Shown: one piece after another, positions 63,114-64,000 of the stretch
Position numbering within the stretch: the stretch's first letter is position 1
Layout of the letters: each line of letters opens with the position of its first letter
NCBI GenBank assembly: GCA_012840135.1
Contig: DUMA01000022.1
Location: 186,001 to 250,000, forward strand
From: Thermoanaerobacterales bacterium
GTDB taxonomy: Bacteria; Bacillota; Thermosediminibacteria; Thermosediminibacterales; Tepidanaerobacteraceae
Direction: 5' to 3'
DNA: 64,000 nt
Translations under genes and position numbers: made by a program
Notes under the pieces: model-generated
What the model was told of the DNA's origin: nothing
What the model saw: the letters and a program-made list of their open reading frames with translations, nothing else
Databases searched by the model: none

Positions 63114-63192
63114 TTGGATTCACCTCAAAACACTAACAACTATTATATATATACATCTTCTTTGTGTCAAGAAAATTTGTGCGAGGTTAATT

Positions 63193-64000
63193 CTATATTA
63201 GAGATACTGTATCGAGCGCTATCATCAATTCTTCATTGGTGGGGATCACAAGTATACGGGTTTTGCTGCCATCTGCAGAAATATCCGCTTCTTTTCCCCT
63301 TACATTGTTTTTTGTTTCATCAATTTTTATACCAAAATAGTCCATTTCATCACAAATCATTTTCCGAATGCTGATGGAATTTTCTCCGATGCCCCCGGTA
63401 AACACAATGGCATCAAGCCCATTCATGGCTGCGGCATAGGAACCAATATATTTTTTAGCCTGATAGGCAAATACCTCCAATGCTAATTTTGCCCTTGAAT
63501 TTCCTTTCCCTGCAGCCTCTTCTATATCCCGAAAATCGCTGCTGACACCTGAAATACCCAGCACCCCGCACTTTTTATTCAAATAATCATTTACCTTTTC
63601 GGCTGTTATTCCTTCCTTTTCCATGATGAAAGCCACAATAGCCGGGTCAATACTCCCGCATCGGGTCCCCATGACTATGCCTTCCAGAGGTGTAAAGCCC
63701 ATGCTGTTGTCTACAGATTTGCCATTTTTGACCGCTGTGATACTTGAACCGTTGCCTAAATGTAAAGTGACCATTTTTAAATCTTCTACAGGCTTGTTCA
63801 AGAATTTGGCAGCCCGCATTGAAACATACCGGTGTGAAGTGCCGTGAAATCCGTACCTTCTGATAGAATACTTTTTGTACATCTCATACGGAACACCATA
63901 AATGTAAGCATATTCCGGCATGGTCTGATGAAAAGCCGTATCAAACACACCCACCATAGGGACATCGGGAAGTAGTTCCCGGGCTGCCTCTATGCCTATA
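63193..64000 (-). CDS. ackA: Acetate kinase (N-terminal part outside window)
   Basis: About 269 C-terminal residues, still open at the window edge. The phosphoryl-transfer region has [27 protein letters not shown], the [12 protein letters not shown] motif and [58 protein letters not shown] is the C-terminal signature. It makes ATP from acetyl-phosphate, which fits a fermentative or acetogenic metabolism. pta would be expected upstream. Confidence 0.97.
   Translation of the reverse strand, partial: IGIEAARELLPDVPMVGVFDTAFHQTMPEYAYIYGVPYEMYKKYSIRRYGFHGTSHRYVSMRAAKFLNKPVEDLKMVTLHLGNGSSITAVKNGKSVDNSMGFTPLEGIVMGTRCGSIDPAIVAFIMEKEGITAEKVNDYLNKKCGVLGISGVSSDFRDIEEAAGKGNSRAKLALEVFAYQAKKYIGSYAAAMNGLDAIVFTGGIGENSISIRKMICDEMDYFGIKIDETKNNVRGKEADISADGSKTRILVIPTNEELMIALDTVSLI

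Noticed and set aside
1-64000. CRISPR arrays, transposases, prophage genes, tRNA or rRNA genes
   Set aside because: No regularly spaced repeats, transposase or integrase (other than XerC), phage structural genes, tRNA cloverleafs or rRNA segments were recognised on either strand. tRNA absence was judged by eye only.

Overview
The window is about 64 kb of low-GC DNA (roughly 40% G+C by eye) from a motile, spore-forming Firmicute. Gene order and content fit the class Clostridia, in the Thermoanaerobacterales/Thermosediminibacterales type. The support is: a single large flagellar operon with FliY and MotAB inside it, CodY and HslUV next to that operon, SpoVS and a spore-protein-like ORF, FapR with FabK as the enoyl reductase, and sequential DprA-TopA-TrmFO-XerC genes. 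The species assignment is inference. Nearly every gene is on the minus strand, so the biological order runs from high to low coordinates. The one clear plus-strand gene is clpB.

Reading down from 64 kb: (1) 64.0-53.5 kb holds ackA (cut by the window edge), yceD and rpmF, then the type II fatty-acid/phospholipid operon fapR-plsX-fabH-degV-fabK-fabD-fabG-acpP-fabF, ending in rnc. A promoter overlapped by a perfect FapR-type palindrome precedes fapR, and a GC-rich palindromic element sits between fabF and rnc. (2) 53.5-42.5 kb holds spoVS, smc, ftsY, ylxM, ffh, rpsP, khpA, rimM, trmD, rplS, ylqF/rbgA, rnhB and yraN: chromosome structure, SRP targeting and ribosome/tRNA maturation. (3) 42.5-33.7 kb is an accessory block inserted between yraN and comM. 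Both edges carry a diverged copy of the yraN-tail/comM-head junction. Inside are relics of sir2, a TetR regulator and a ribbon-helix-helix-like ORF, then an intact degV, a 2-hydroxyacyl-CoA dehydratase/double-cubane-type protein, an unusual dehydratase-domain/activase fusion, a CtsR-box clpB and a short SASP-like ORF. (4) 33.7-23.2 kb holds comM, cobO, dprA, topA, trmFO, xerC, hslV, hslU and codY. (5) 23.1-0 kb is a contiguous flagellar operon from flgB to flhG, ending in a partial PilZ/YcgR gene.

The flagellar operon starts behind a c-di-GMP-I (GEMM) riboswitch with a visible antiterminator/terminator pair. High c-di-GMP should stop transcription before flgB. A c-di-GMP-binding YcgR-like brake protein lies at the far end of the same operon, so synthesis and motor function may both answer to one second messenger. 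CodY upstream adds a nutritional regulator. The fatty-acid operon is predicted to be feedback-controlled by FapR and malonyl-CoA, and it carries a DegV/FakB-type fatty-acid-binding protein.

The most interesting unexplained items are the activase fusion with its partner, the duplicated junctions and gene relics bounding the accessory block, the hairpin covering the ylxM ribosome-binding site, and the GC-rich palindrome in the fatty-acid operon.
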